A stretch of DNA of 17,520 nucleotides from DAOTWY01 sp003696565 (GCA_034435635.1 DAOTWY010000002.1:1-17520), one strand, 5' to 3'. Numbered from the stretch's first letter, positions 8,125 through 15,675 are shown. Notes: generated by a model not told the origin, from the letters alone. Translations and numbers: made by a program.

Positions 8125-9861
8125 ATGCGTAAAATAGTTTTATTGATTAGTGTTTTGTTTATCGGCGTGATGATAGCCATCCCAGCTATCACCCAAGAGG
8201 ACACGGAAACCACTCTTGTCCGTGTTGCACACTTCTCTCCAGATACCCCAGCAGTTGATATTTATGTCAACGGCGAAGTCGCCATCAGTAACTTAGAATA
8301 TCCTGAAGTCACTGACTGGGTAGAGCTTGCTGCCGGCACAGTGAATATTGCTGTCGCACCGGCTGGCACCTCAATTGATGATGCCGCGATTGGTCCAGCA
8401 GATTTCACACTGCCAGCCAACAGCCGCATCACCATTAGCGCAGTTGGTTCCTTAGAGGCAGGAACACTTGCGCCCAATGTCTTTTTAGAGGATTTCTCCG
8501 CTGTTGGTGCAGATGAAGCCTATGTGACCGTTTATCATGCCATCGAAGGCGCGCCATCTGTTCAGGTTATCAACGTTGATGATGGTACCGTTTTGGTGGA
8601 TAGTCTGGGTTTCCCCGGCACATTTGACGGCAACGATGGCGCATTCTCATTCGTTGTGCCCGCAGGTACTTATAATCTAGCTGTCGCTTTAGATGCTGAC
8701 CCAACAGCCGTTTTGCTTGATTTAAGCAACACAACCCTCCAAGGCAACAACGCTTATCTTGTCAGCGCAGTCGGAACCCCAACAGAACCAGCCGTTAGCC
8801 TCACCGTGACCGATCTATTTTTAGATAGTTTGGCACGTCCATCTGGCACAATTGGCAGCATCCTATTAAGTAATCCGAACTTCAGCACACTCGTCGCCCT
8901 GGCGACTGCTGACGGCGTTAGCCTGGATATTGCCGGCTCACTACTTGATGCAGATGCCAACCTGACTGTATTCGCACCCACCAATGCCGCCTTTGATAAC
9001 CTGCTAGCAAGCTTAGAAACAGATGCCGCTACACTCTTACAATATCCTGATCTGATTGAAACAATCCTGCTGTATCATGTGGTAGATGGTGCAGTTGACT
9101 CTGAAACAGTGGCAACACTAAATGGTGAAAGCGTGCCTACCTTGCTAGATGGTGAAAGTATTGAGGTTCAAGTTTCTGCTTCCGGCGTTAAGTTAGATTT
9201 CTTCGCTAACGTCATCGTACCAGATGTTATGGCAGATAACGGTGTGATCCACGTTATTGATGAAGTCTTGTTGCCACAAACGGCTATCTCACGCTGGCAC
9301 GAAATCAGCCGTGAATTAGAACTGGCTGCTCTGGCAGAAGCCAGTACCACCATTGATGAAGTTGCTGCCGCAGATGAAAACTTCAGCACATTGCTCTCTT
9401 TAGTCACTGCCCCAGGCGTTGACCCAGCAATCTTAGACCTGCTCTCTGACCCAACAGCCTCTATCACAGTCTTTGCGCCGACCAACGCCGCCTTTGAGGC
9501 TTTGCTGAGCAGCCTAAACATCGACCCCGCCAAGTTGTTAGAACACCCTGATTTAATTAGCACCATTCTGCTGTATCATGTGGTGGATGGTGCAGTAACA
9601 TCAGATGTTGTGGCGACACTCAACGGGCAAAGTGTGCCTACGTTGCTAGATGGCGAAAGCATCGAAGTGCAAGTTACAAACGCTGGTGTCAAACTGGACT
9701 TCACCGCTAACGTCACCGCTGTAGATATTCTGGCAGATAACGGCGTGATCCATGTTATCGACCAGGTTTTGTTACCACAAACTGCCATCAGCCAATATAA
9801 TGCCCTGCGTGATGAACTCGCCCCGCCAGCAGAAGAAGAAGCTGAAGGCGACGGATCATAA
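8125..9861 (+). CDS. Secreted DUF4397 plus two fasciclin (FAS1) domains
   Basis: A 578-residue exported protein. A signal peptide (MRKIVLLISVLFIGVMIAIPAITQ) is followed by a DUF4397-like region at about 30-215 (RVAHFSPDTPAVDIYVNG, then YHAIEGAPSVQV). Two FAS1 domains lie at about 252-390 and 419-557, each with TVFAPTNAAF, LLYHVVDGAV and DNGVIHVIDxVLLPQ. FAS1 domains mediate adhesion, so a cell-surface or matrix role is likely. The two FAS1 copies sit exactly 501 bp (167 codons) apart and remain very similar at the DNA level, which points to internal tandem duplication. The tail is acidic (EEEAEGDGS) with no anchor. The ribosome binding site AGGAGGAGG (8112-8120) gives better spacing to the second ATG (8125) than to the one at 8122. 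Expression is probably strong. Confidence 0.9.
   Translation: MRKIVLLISVLFIGVMIAIPAITQEDTETTLVRVAHFSPDTPAVDIYVNGEVAISNLEYPEVTDWVELAAGTVNIAVAPAGTSIDDAAIGPADFTLPANSRITISAVGSLEAGTLAPNVFLEDFSAVGADEAYVTVYHAIEGAPSVQVINVDDGTVLVDSLGFPGTFDGNDGAFSFVVPAGTYNLAVALDADPTAVLLDLSNTTLQGNNAYLVSAVGTPTEPAVSLTVTDLFLDSLARPSGTIGSILLSNPNFSTLVALATADGVSLDIAGSLLDADANLTVFAPTNAAFDNLLASLETDAATLLQYPDLIETILLYHVVDGAVDSETVATLNGESVPTLLDGESIEVQVSASGVKLDFFANVIVPDVMADNGVIHVIDEVLLPQTAISRWHEISRELELAALAEASTTIDEVAAADENFSTLLSLVTAPGVDPAILDLLSDPTASITVFAPTNAAFEALLSSLNIDPAKLLEHPDLISTILLYHVVDGAVTSDVVATLNGQSVPTLLDGESIEVQVTNAGVKLDFTANVTAVDILADNGVIHVIDQVLLPQTAISQYNALRDELAPPAEEEAEGDGS
8878..9295 (+). repeat. Internal repeat copy 1 (first FAS1 domain)
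   Basis: This segment matches 9379-9796 at a constant offset of 501 bp. Anchor matches include AACTTCAGCACA (8878 and 9379) and CTGCTGTATCATGTGG (9067 and 9568). The phase is in frame, so it duplicates one domain. Confidence 0.8.
9379..9796 (+). repeat. Internal repeat copy 2 (second FAS1 domain)
   Basis: Second copy of the duplicated FAS1 domain, offset 501 bp from 8878-9295 with no net insertion or deletion at the anchors checked, from the first strand to the closing LLPQ motif. Confidence 0.8.
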
Positions 9862-9890
9862 CCGTTTCATAATAATAAGCATATGTAGGT

Positions 9891-9923
9891 AAAAAGTCGG
9901 GGATGCACTTCCCGGCTTTTTTT
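9891..9923 (+). terminator. Rho-independent terminator after the first fasciclin gene
   Basis: AAGTCGGG (9894-9901) and CCCGGCTT (9911-9918) pair with one G-U wobble around a 9-base loop, and seven T residues run through 9923. Upstream A's can extend the stem. It lies 30 bp after the stop codon, so the next fasciclin gene probably needs its own promoter or read-through. Confidence 0.88.
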
Positions 9924-9979
9924 ATCCCTAAGAGCCAATTAAAATCAACATAAGATACATAATTGAAGGAGAAATGGTG

Positions 9980-11152
9980 ATGCGTCGTTTCATTGGTTTA
10001 ATCATTTTGATATTGAGCTTGGGTGTTGTTTCAACAACGGCACAGGTTGGTAATACAATCGCAGAAATTGTGGCGTTTACGCCGCGTTATAGTACATTAT
10101 GGCAAGCGGTACAACTTGCTGATCCAATCGTTGAGGAAACCCTAAGTGAAGACGGACCGTTGACCTTACTCGCCCCAACCAATCAGGCATTTATTAACCT
10201 AGCAGCCGCATTTGACGCAGACCTCGATACCCTACTAGCAGACCGTGACTTGCTGACTCAACTACTCTTATATCATATTGTGGATGGGCGCGTGACATAT
10301 CAGGATTTGGTAGAACAAGATGGGCAGTTGATTAACCCACTATTGCCAGATACCGCCTTCCGCGTTTCTGTACAAAACGGCGAATTACGCCTCAATGATG
10401 TTGTACGGGTGGTCAATCCTTATGACCTGCAAGCCACCAACGGAATCATTCATACTGTACGAGATATGATCTACCCCTTTGAGCTACAAGCGCAGTTAGA
10501 AGCTCTAGCAGATGCGCCATCCCCCACCCACACGCCTACACCAAGCGATTCAACAGATAATAACTCTGATACAAACGACACAGATGGCATGGGTGGCGGC
10601 AGCACACAAGCATTTGACCGCAGCGAGGTTGAAACCGTCGCAACTTTCCCCTCTCAACTAACACTTGCTGGGCGCATATTTGGTGATCCACGTTATAGTA
10701 CGCTGGCGTTAATCTTGGAAGAAGCCGCACCAGACTATGCCCGTGCCCTAAACGCGCCAGATGCTGCCCTAACACTTTTTGCCCCCACCAATGGCGCATT
10801 TGACAATTTATTCTACACACTTGGCATAGACCTAGACAATGCACTGGATAACCCAGAACTTCTAAATTGGATTATCGCTTATCATGTAGTGGATGGCGTG
10901 CTTACCGCCGAAGAGATTGCCGATTTTGATGGTGATACGCTCCAGACCATTTTTGATAACGGGGATTTTGTCGAATCAATCCGAGTTGCAGTTGTTGGGC
11001 GGCGGATTACCTTAAATGAAGTCGTACAAATTAAATCAAGTGATCTTGGCGCAACAAACGGCATCATGCACAGCGTGGATAATGTATTAATTCCGCAAGC
11101 AGCTATTGACGCACTCATCGAAGCGGGCTTGTGGGAAGCCGACGAACCATAG
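9980..11152 (+). CDS. Secreted protein with two fasciclin (FAS1) domains
   Basis: A 390-residue exported protein with signal peptide MRRFIGLIILILSLGVVSTTAQ. FAS1 domain 1 spans about 23-165 (TLLAPTNQAFINLAA, LLLYHIVDGRV, ATNGIIHTVRDMIYP). A Thr/Ser/Asp/Asn/Gly-rich linker follows (about 170-205). FAS1 domain 2 spans about 215-385 (TLFAPTNGAFDNL, IAYHVVDGVL, ATNGIMHSVDNVLIPQ). Its domain layout parallels the preceding gene, but its two FAS1 copies have diverged much further, so this looks like an older paralogue. The reading frame opens at an ATG at 9974, only two bases from AAGGAG. The ATG at 9980 has a normal 8-base spacing, so I use it. Likely role is adhesion or matrix binding outside the cell; partner unknown. 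Confidence 0.88.
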   Translation: MRRFIGLIILILSLGVVSTTAQVGNTIAEIVAFTPRYSTLWQAVQLADPIVEETLSEDGPLTLLAPTNQAFINLAAAFDADLDTLLADRDLLTQLLLYHIVDGRVTYQDLVEQDGQLINPLLPDTAFRVSVQNGELRLNDVVRVVNPYDLQATNGIIHTVRDMIYPFELQAQLEALADAPSPTHTPTPSDSTDNNSDTNDTDGMGGGSTQAFDRSEVETVATFPSQLTLAGRIFGDPRYSTLALILEEAAPDYARALNAPDAALTLFAPTNGAFDNLFYTLGIDLDNALDNPELLNWIIAYHVVDGVLTAEEIADFDGDTLQTIFDNGDFVESIRVAVVGRRITLNEVVQIKSSDLGATNGIMHSVDNVLIPQAAIDALIEAGLWEADEP

Positions 11153-11172
11153 ACACCTCATCAGCAAATCCC

Positions 11173-11199
11173 ATGGGCGGGGTATCAAACCCCGCTCAT
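11173..11199 (+). terminator. Hairpin after the second fasciclin gene
   Basis: ATGGGCGGGGT (11173-11183) and ACCCCGCTCAT (11189-11199) pair over 11 bp with one G-U wobble around ATCAA. It starts 21 bases after the stop codon. There is no T-run, so it may terminate inefficiently or protect the mRNA 3' end. Confidence 0.55.
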
Positions 11200-11273
11200 C
11201 ATCCAGCCCACACCCCACCCCTCCATAAATTGGCTTAAATTCAATAAGTCCAAAGTTGATCATCAAAACAACC

Positions 11274-11301
11274 TTTAACCTATACTTACTTCAGGTACAA
11301 T
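11274..11301 (+). promoter_or_regulatory. Probable promoter of the Mur ligase gene
   Basis: TTTAAC (11274-11279), a 16-base spacer and TACAAT (11296-11301). Transcription would start near 11308 and leave an unusually long leader of about 107 bases. Upstream are two more dyads: TTGGCTTA with TAAGTCCAA (11230-11253) and TTGAT-C-ATCAA (11256-11266). Confidence 0.45.
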
Positions 11302-11312
11302 GTCAAAGGCTT

Positions 11313-11347
11313 TGGCAAAACATTGCCACAAACTGGCATCACGCCAG
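11313..11347 (+). promoter_or_regulatory. Leader with overlapping, mutually exclusive stems
   Basis: Four segments can pair in three ways. TGGCAA (11313-11318) pairs with TTGCCA (11323-11328), and CTGGC (11333-11337) pairs with GCCAG (11343-11347). Alternatively TGCCA (11324-11328) pairs with TGGCA (11334-11338). A small ACGC-AAAA-GCGT stem follows at 11373-11384. This could be an attenuator-like leader, or protein-binding DNA half-sites of the TGGC/GCCA type. The known riboswitch classes I can recall do not fit. Confidence 0.4.
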
Positions 11348-11414
11348 AATCATAAACACAAACAACTGACAAACGCAAAAGCGTGTTCATTTATTTTCAG
11401 GAGAGCCTCATTAC

Positions 11415-13055
11415 ATGGATTTTTGGCTGATGATAATAGGTGTCATCTGGTTAATTGGCACTTGGATACGAGTATATAAACAAGCACGGTTTTATCAAAT
11501 TGAAGAATATAAAAGTGGGCGGTATCTACGTTGGTGGTTAAGCAAGCCCGATCGTTACGCCCCGCGTCGCCCGTTAATCGCGGTGTTTATCGGTAGCGTG
11601 CTTGCTTTTTTTCTATCGGAATCGCCAGAATCGCCCCTACCACATATCATTGCGATCATCACAGGTATCATTGCGATCATCCCACCGAATGAGGGAGAAA
11701 TCAAAAAAGCTTTTAACCCTACAGCACGCGCTAAACGCTTGCTTGGTGCATCTTTCAGTGTCGCTGTGTTTGATCTAATGCTATATAGCTGGTTGCTATC
11801 TCGGTTGAATTTGGATGATCCAGCATTACAAGCCATTGGGCTAAGCGCAACAGGTTTATTGACTTTTCTGACCGCGCCGCTGATTTTAGCAGCAGGCAAC
11901 TTCTTGATGTATCCCGTTGAAGCAACTTTCCGCCAGGGATTTATTCGTTCTGCTAAGCGCGTCATGGCAGAAATCAACCCAACCGTTATCGGCATTACAG
12001 GTAGCTATGGCAAAACCACAACAAAGGGGTTTGTCGCTGATATTCTTAACGGACGCTACAAAGCCTATCCCACTCCTAAAAGCTATAACACCATGATGGG
12101 CGTGTGTATCGCCATCAACAAAGACTTAAAGCATGATTACAGCATTGATTATTTTGTGGTGGAAATGGGCGCATACATTCGGGGCGAAATCCAACGCATT
12201 TGTGACCTGACCCCGCCACATATTAGCATTGTTGTGGAAGTAGGTCCTCAACATCTGGAGCGTTTTGGCAGTTTAGAAAACATCGCCATCGCCAAGTATG
12301 AAATTATCAAAAACTTACCGCCAGATGGCGTTGGTGTGTTTAATTGGGATAATCCTTATGTGCGTGAGATGTATGAGCGTGGCTATCCACAAACACGCCT
12401 TGCAGTCAGCCGTCAACTTGACCCAACAAACTTACCAGAAAACCCACCACGCTTTATTGCAACAGATATACAAGAAAATCTGGATGGACTGCGCTTCACC
12501 GTGCATGATATCCAAACAGGGGAATCCCAACCGTTTTTTGCCCCTGTACTTGGGGTGCATAACGTCACCAATATATTGCTTGCCACAGCGGTCGCCATAC
12601 ATGAAGGCATGTCACTTCAAGAGATTGCTCTGCGAGCAAAAACACTCAAACCAGCAGAAAGTCGACTCGTCAAGCAGGTTGTGCCAGGCGGGATCACCAT
12701 CATCAATGATGCATACAGTGCCAACCCTGAGGGGGTCATTAGTTCACTTAAGGTGTTAGGCATGCACACCAGTGGGCGGCGACTGGTTATCACGCCGGGG
12801 ATGGTAGAATTAGGTGACCTACACTATGAGGAAAACTACAAACTTGGACAGATTATCCCCCAATATGCAACAGATGTCATTCTCGTCGGCGCAGAACAAA
12901 CCAAGCCCATTTATGACGGTATACGATCAACCAATTTCCCACAAGCTCGCTTACAAGTTGTAGATGAACTGCGTGAGGCAATGGCATGGTATCAAGCGCA
13001 TTTCAAAGCGGGCGATACTGTGCTTTTTATGAATGACTTGCCAGACACCTATTAA
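11415..13055 (+). CDS. Membrane-anchored MurF-like Mur ligase
   Basis: A 546-residue protein with about five hydrophobic segments in residues 1-170, joined to a Mur ligase catalytic module (about 188-546). Mur ligases join amino acids or peptides to UDP-linked substrates using ATP. Seen here are the P-loop GITGSYGKTT (193-202), SYNTMMGV (223-230), VVEMGA (248-253), HLERFGSLENIAIAKYE (280-296, with the Lys294 that is carboxylated in the family) and INDAYSANPEGV near 433. This last motif closely matches the MurF D-S-Y-N-A-N-P motif. The usual MurF N-terminal UDP-MurNAc-tripeptide-binding domain is absent and the membrane region takes its place. It may be the cell's MurF or a related ligase acting on a lipid-linked substrate. 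The C-terminus is MNDLPDTY. AGGAG lies about 11 bases before the ATG. Confidence 0.82.
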   Translation: MDFWLMIIGVIWLIGTWIRVYKQARFYQIEEYKSGRYLRWWLSKPDRYAPRRPLIAVFIGSVLAFFLSESPESPLPHIIAIITGIIAIIPPNEGEIKKAFNPTARAKRLLGASFSVAVFDLMLYSWLLSRLNLDDPALQAIGLSATGLLTFLTAPLILAAGNFLMYPVEATFRQGFIRSAKRVMAEINPTVIGITGSYGKTTTKGFVADILNGRYKAYPTPKSYNTMMGVCIAINKDLKHDYSIDYFVVEMGAYIRGEIQRICDLTPPHISIVVEVGPQHLERFGSLENIAIAKYEIIKNLPPDGVGVFNWDNPYVREMYERGYPQTRLAVSRQLDPTNLPENPPRFIATDIQENLDGLRFTVHDIQTGESQPFFAPVLGVHNVTNILLATAVAIHEGMSLQEIALRAKTLKPAESRLVKQVVPGGITIINDAYSANPEGVISSLKVLGMHTSGRRLVITPGMVELGDLHYEENYKLGQIIPQYATDVILVGAEQTKPIYDGIRSTNFPQARLQVVDELREAMAWYQAHFKAGDTVLFMNDLPDTY

Positions 13056-13076
13056 CTCATTACTGCCTCAATATGT

Positions 13077-13114
13077 TGTGGCTAATAGCCATTATCTAAC
13101 AACTATTAGCCACA
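13077..13114. terminator. Long hairpin between convergent genes
   Basis: TGTGGCTAATAG (13077-13088) and CTATTAGCCACA (13103-13114) form a perfect 12-bp stem around a 14-base loop, and a bulged extension is possible. It lies 21 bases after the Mur ligase stop and 72 bases beyond the stop of the convergent metal-binding protein gene. There is no strong T-run on either strand, so a terminator role is likely but not certain. Confidence 0.5.
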
Positions 13115-13186
13115 CAACAATTTAACAATCAGACGGAGTGCGTCGCCATTGTTTCAGACGTTTCAGAATCACTTAGGTGATCAGGA

Positions 13187-14740
13187 TTAATGTTCCATCG
13201 CTGTTGCCCGCACCCAGGCGTTTTCAATAATGAACGTATCTGTTATAAGTGTCTCGCCTTCCAACGGCAAATCTGAGACAGGAATTTCCAATGTTATCTC
13301 TGTACCAGATTCAAATACAAGCGTCAGTATCACCGTTTCCCCAATGTGCAACTCACGGGTGAGATCAATCAACATCACATGATAACTGCCCGGCATTAGC
13401 ATCACCTCTTGCCCAGCAGGGATAACTAAGCCATCCATAGGCATCATCATCGCGACATCGTTCTCAACTGTCGTCTGGTGGATTTCAACTGCCTGCGCTG
13501 CATCCGTGCGTCCACCAATCAATACCTCATCTGTATCGCCCACATTACGGATTGTCATAAATGCACCACTCACGCCGCCCATGCTCATCATGTCATGGTC
13601 ATGGTCGTCATCATGCATAGCATGATCGTCCATCGGCATTGCATTCACATCTCCACCCAACGCCTGCGTGATTGTCAGGTAGTTATAGCGCATGTATTCT
13701 AAATAGGTTGGATAATCTTGCGTTAGTGAATCCGTCAACAACACATAGATTTCTACACCTGCTTCATCAGCAAGTTGTTCTACTAAGCTTGGGTTAACGG
13801 TGTTTTCTGCAAAAACAGCTGGCACACCAGTCGCCTCTACTAAATCAATCAACGCGGCAAAACTCGCCGGATCAAGTTCACTAATTGTTGATCCCCCTGG
13901 GATAACTGCTTCTGTCACCTCAAAGCCAATGGGGTTCGTCATATATCCAAACGTCTGGTGACTGGTAATCAATATGCGGTTTTCTTGTGGAATAGATTCC
14001 AGCATTGCCAGTCCTTGATGAACTAACTCATCCAATTGCATGGCATATGCGGCGGCATTTTCAGCATAAATATCAGCATTTGTTGGGTCAAGCTCGCTCA
14101 GTGTATCACGGATCATATACACCCACAGGATGACATTATGCGGGTCCATCCATACATGCGGATCACACATCCCATGCTCATGATCATCGGCATGGTCATC
14201 CATATCATGCTCATCACCAACACAGTTCAGTTCATGCAATGCCCCAAGTGTATCCTCAAAATAATGTGGCAAATGCCCACCATGCGCTGCCGCTAATTCA
14301 GCATAATGCTGCGCACACAATGTAGCCAGGTTATCCATGGCATGATCGTCATCGTGATGGGCTTCATCAGTGTGGTCATGGTCATCTCCATGCTCATGCT
14401 CCGTTGACCAAATAAATACACAATCAGAAAGCGTTACAGTGTTGATGTTCTCTCCCTGTGCTTGGATAATATCAATCAAACCTTCCTCAAAATATACCCC
14501 ATTGACAAAGACAACATCAGCATCTTCCATCTGTGCTACTTGCTGCGGCGTGGGGTTGAACGTGTGCGGATCACTACCCATTGGCATCAACACATCCAAC
14601 GTCACCAGATCACCAGCTACCTGCCGCACAACATCCTCAATAATTGAAAATGACGCAACGACTTGCAAACGATTCTGCTGCCCCAAATTGACTTGCACAG
14701 CAAGCAACATCAACATAAAAGCCAGCCCAATACGTTTCAT
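13187..14740 (-). CDS. ZnuA/TroA-type metal-binding protein fused to a PCuAC copper domain
   Basis: A 517-residue exported protein with signal peptide at about 1-20. Residues 24-360 form a cluster A-I metal-binding protein of an ABC transporter. Probable ligands are His59 (DPHTFNP), His195 (DPHVWMDP), His261 (SHQTFGYM) and Asp337 (LTDSL). The His/Asp-rich insert (114-191) points to zinc. A His/Met linker (about 366-388) leads to a PCuAC domain whose copper motif is exact: His421-x10-Met432-x21-His454-x-Met456. The strand that normally opens this domain, ENAWVRAT, lies instead at 506-513, four residues before the stop, suggesting circular permutation. The protein may deliver zinc or copper at the outer membrane face. 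No permease or ATPase gene is nearby. The ATG has AGGAG five bases upstream. Confidence 0.9.
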   Translation of the reverse strand: MKRIGLAFMLMLLAVQVNLGQQNRLQVVASFSIIEDVVRQVAGDLVTLDVLMPMGSDPHTFNPTPQQVAQMEDADVVFVNGVYFEEGLIDIIQAQGENINTVTLSDCVFIWSTEHEHGDDHDHTDEAHHDDDHAMDNLATLCAQHYAELAAAHGGHLPHYFEDTLGALHELNCVGDEHDMDDHADDHEHGMCDPHVWMDPHNVILWVYMIRDTLSELDPTNADIYAENAAAYAMQLDELVHQGLAMLESIPQENRILITSHQTFGYMTNPIGFEVTEAVIPGGSTISELDPASFAALIDLVEATGVPAVFAENTVNPSLVEQLADEAGVEIYVLLTDSLTQDYPTYLEYMRYNYLTITQALGGDVNAMPMDDHAMHDDDHDHDMMSMGGVSGAFMTIRNVGDTDEVLIGGRTDAAQAVEIHQTTVENDVAMMMPMDGLVIPAGQEVMLMPGSYHVMLIDLTRELHIGETVILTLVFESGTEITLEIPVSDLPLEGETLITDTFIIENAWVRATAMEH

Positions 14741-14752
14741 AAAATCTCCTTT

Positions 14753-14773
14753 TATTGATACAAAGTCTCAATA
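14753..14773. promoter_or_regulatory. Possible operator of the metal-binding protein gene
   Basis: TATTGA (14753-14758) and TCAATA (14768-14773) form an inverted repeat with a 9-base centre, placed immediately downstream of the predicted transcription start near 14775. A metal-responsive repressor site would fit the gene's role, but the sequence does not match a Zur or MntR box that I know. Confidence 0.35.
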
Positions 14774-14781
14774 CCAAAATC

Positions 14782-14810
14782 ACTATAGCAGTAATCTAAA
14801 CAACTGACAA
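14782..14810 (-). promoter_or_regulatory. Promoter of the metal-binding protein gene
   Basis: On the minus strand, TTGTCA (14805-14810), a 17-base spacer ending in TGC, and TATAGT (14782-14787) give a near-consensus housekeeping promoter with an extended -10. The transcription start would be near 14775, with a leader of about 35 bases to the ATG at 14740. Confidence 0.7.
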
Positions 14811-14880
14811 GGCACACTACGCAAATCGCTCAAATTCTGTTAAACTTTTGCGTCCACGCAAGAGTAGAAAGATTACCGTG

Positions 14881-15666
14881 ATGGCAAAAGAACGTATCCA
14901 AAAATTAATGGCACAAGCTGGAATTGCCTCCCGCCGTGCCAGTGAAAAAATCATCCAAGAAGGACGTGTCACCGTCAATGGCAAGGTGGTGCAGCTCGGT
15001 GATAAAGCTGACCCGGCAACAGACGATGTTCGCGTTGATGGTGAAAAACTAAAATTCCAGGACATTGAAAAAGTCTATTATGTTTTTTACAAACCCCCGA
15101 ACGTGCTTTCGAGTAACACAAAAGACTTTGACGATGACCGCCCCACCGTGCGGGAGCTGATCCCCGTGGAAGGGCATCTATTTACCATTGGGCGGTTGGA
15201 TGCAGAAAGTGAAGGCATGATGATCCTCACTAATGATGGGGAACTGAAGAACAAGCTTTCACACCCACGCTATGAGCATACCAAAACTTATAAAGTTACC
15301 GTCTATGGCGAACCCACACCAGAGCATCTAGAAGAGTGGCAAAATGGTGTGTTTATCGGTCCAGGGGAAAAAACCGCACCCTGCTATATCAAAGTGTTGG
15401 AAAGCAACAAAACCACAACTGTCTTACGGATTGTGATGATTGAGGGCAAAAAGCGGCAAATTCGGCGGGTAGCATCTTTGTTAGGTTATCCCGTCAAAAA
15501 GCTGGTACGAACACACATCGGTGAGTTAGGCTTAGGCACACTTAAACGCGGTGAATGGTATCGCTTAAGCGACGAAGAAGTGATGTATATGTCTCAGCCA
15601 AGCTGGGAATTAGAGCTAATCCGTAAGCGGAAGCGGATGTTACGGCAACAAAAGAGAAAAAAGTAA
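14881..15666 (+). CDS. rluB: RluB/RsuA-family rRNA pseudouridine synthase
   Basis: A 261-residue enzyme that isomerises a uridine in rRNA to pseudouridine, most likely in 23S rRNA as RluB does. An S4 RNA-binding domain spans about 1-60 (RIQKLMAQAGIASRRASEKIIQEGRVTVNG, quoted in part: AGIASRRASE). The catalytic domain has GRLDAESEGMMILTNDG with catalytic Asp107, followed by KTYKV and EGKKRQIRRV. The C-terminus is strongly basic. Length and motifs match the family. The longest frame begins with a TTG at 14848, but the S4 domain starts right after the ATG at 14881, so I use that; only a weak AGAAAGA precedes it. The acyltransferase gene follows by 9 bp. RluB and RsuA-type members cannot be separated firmly by eye. 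Confidence 0.92.
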   Translation: MAKERIQKLMAQAGIASRRASEKIIQEGRVTVNGKVVQLGDKADPATDDVRVDGEKLKFQDIEKVYYVFYKPPNVLSSNTKDFDDDRPTVRELIPVEGHLFTIGRLDAESEGMMILTNDGELKNKLSHPRYEHTKTYKVTVYGEPTPEHLEEWQNGVFIGPGEKTAPCYIKVLESNKTTTVLRIVMIEGKKRQIRRVASLLGYPVKKLVRTHIGELGLGTLKRGEWYRLSDEEVMYMSQPSWELELIRKRKRMLRQQKRKK

Positions 15667-15675
15667 GGGGTCTAC

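Noticed and set aside
9168..9566. 132-residue minus-strand frame inside the fasciclin gene
   Set aside because: Antisense to the well-supported FAS1 domains, with no recognisable motif and no ribosome binding site.
11153..11414. tRNA, small ORF or known riboswitch in the longest gap
   Set aside because: No cloverleaf, no credible small coding frame with a ribosome binding site, and no riboswitch core that I recognise; only hairpins and a promoter.
12298..12759. 153-residue frame inside the Mur ligase gene
   Set aside because: Another frame of the same strand crossing conserved Mur ligase motifs; no independent start signal.
13130..13186. Possible decayed second PCuAC domain after the metal-binding gene
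   Set aside because: None of the three minus-strand frames shows GAxMTIRN, the H-x10-M motif or other PCuAC residues; only a small ATCAC/GTGAT dyad and a TCTGAAAC direct repeat are visible.
14370..14807. 145-residue plus-strand frame opposite the ZnuA-like gene
   Set aside because: Overlaps the strongly supported minus-strand protein and its promoter; composition mirrors the His/Asp codons of the opposite strand.
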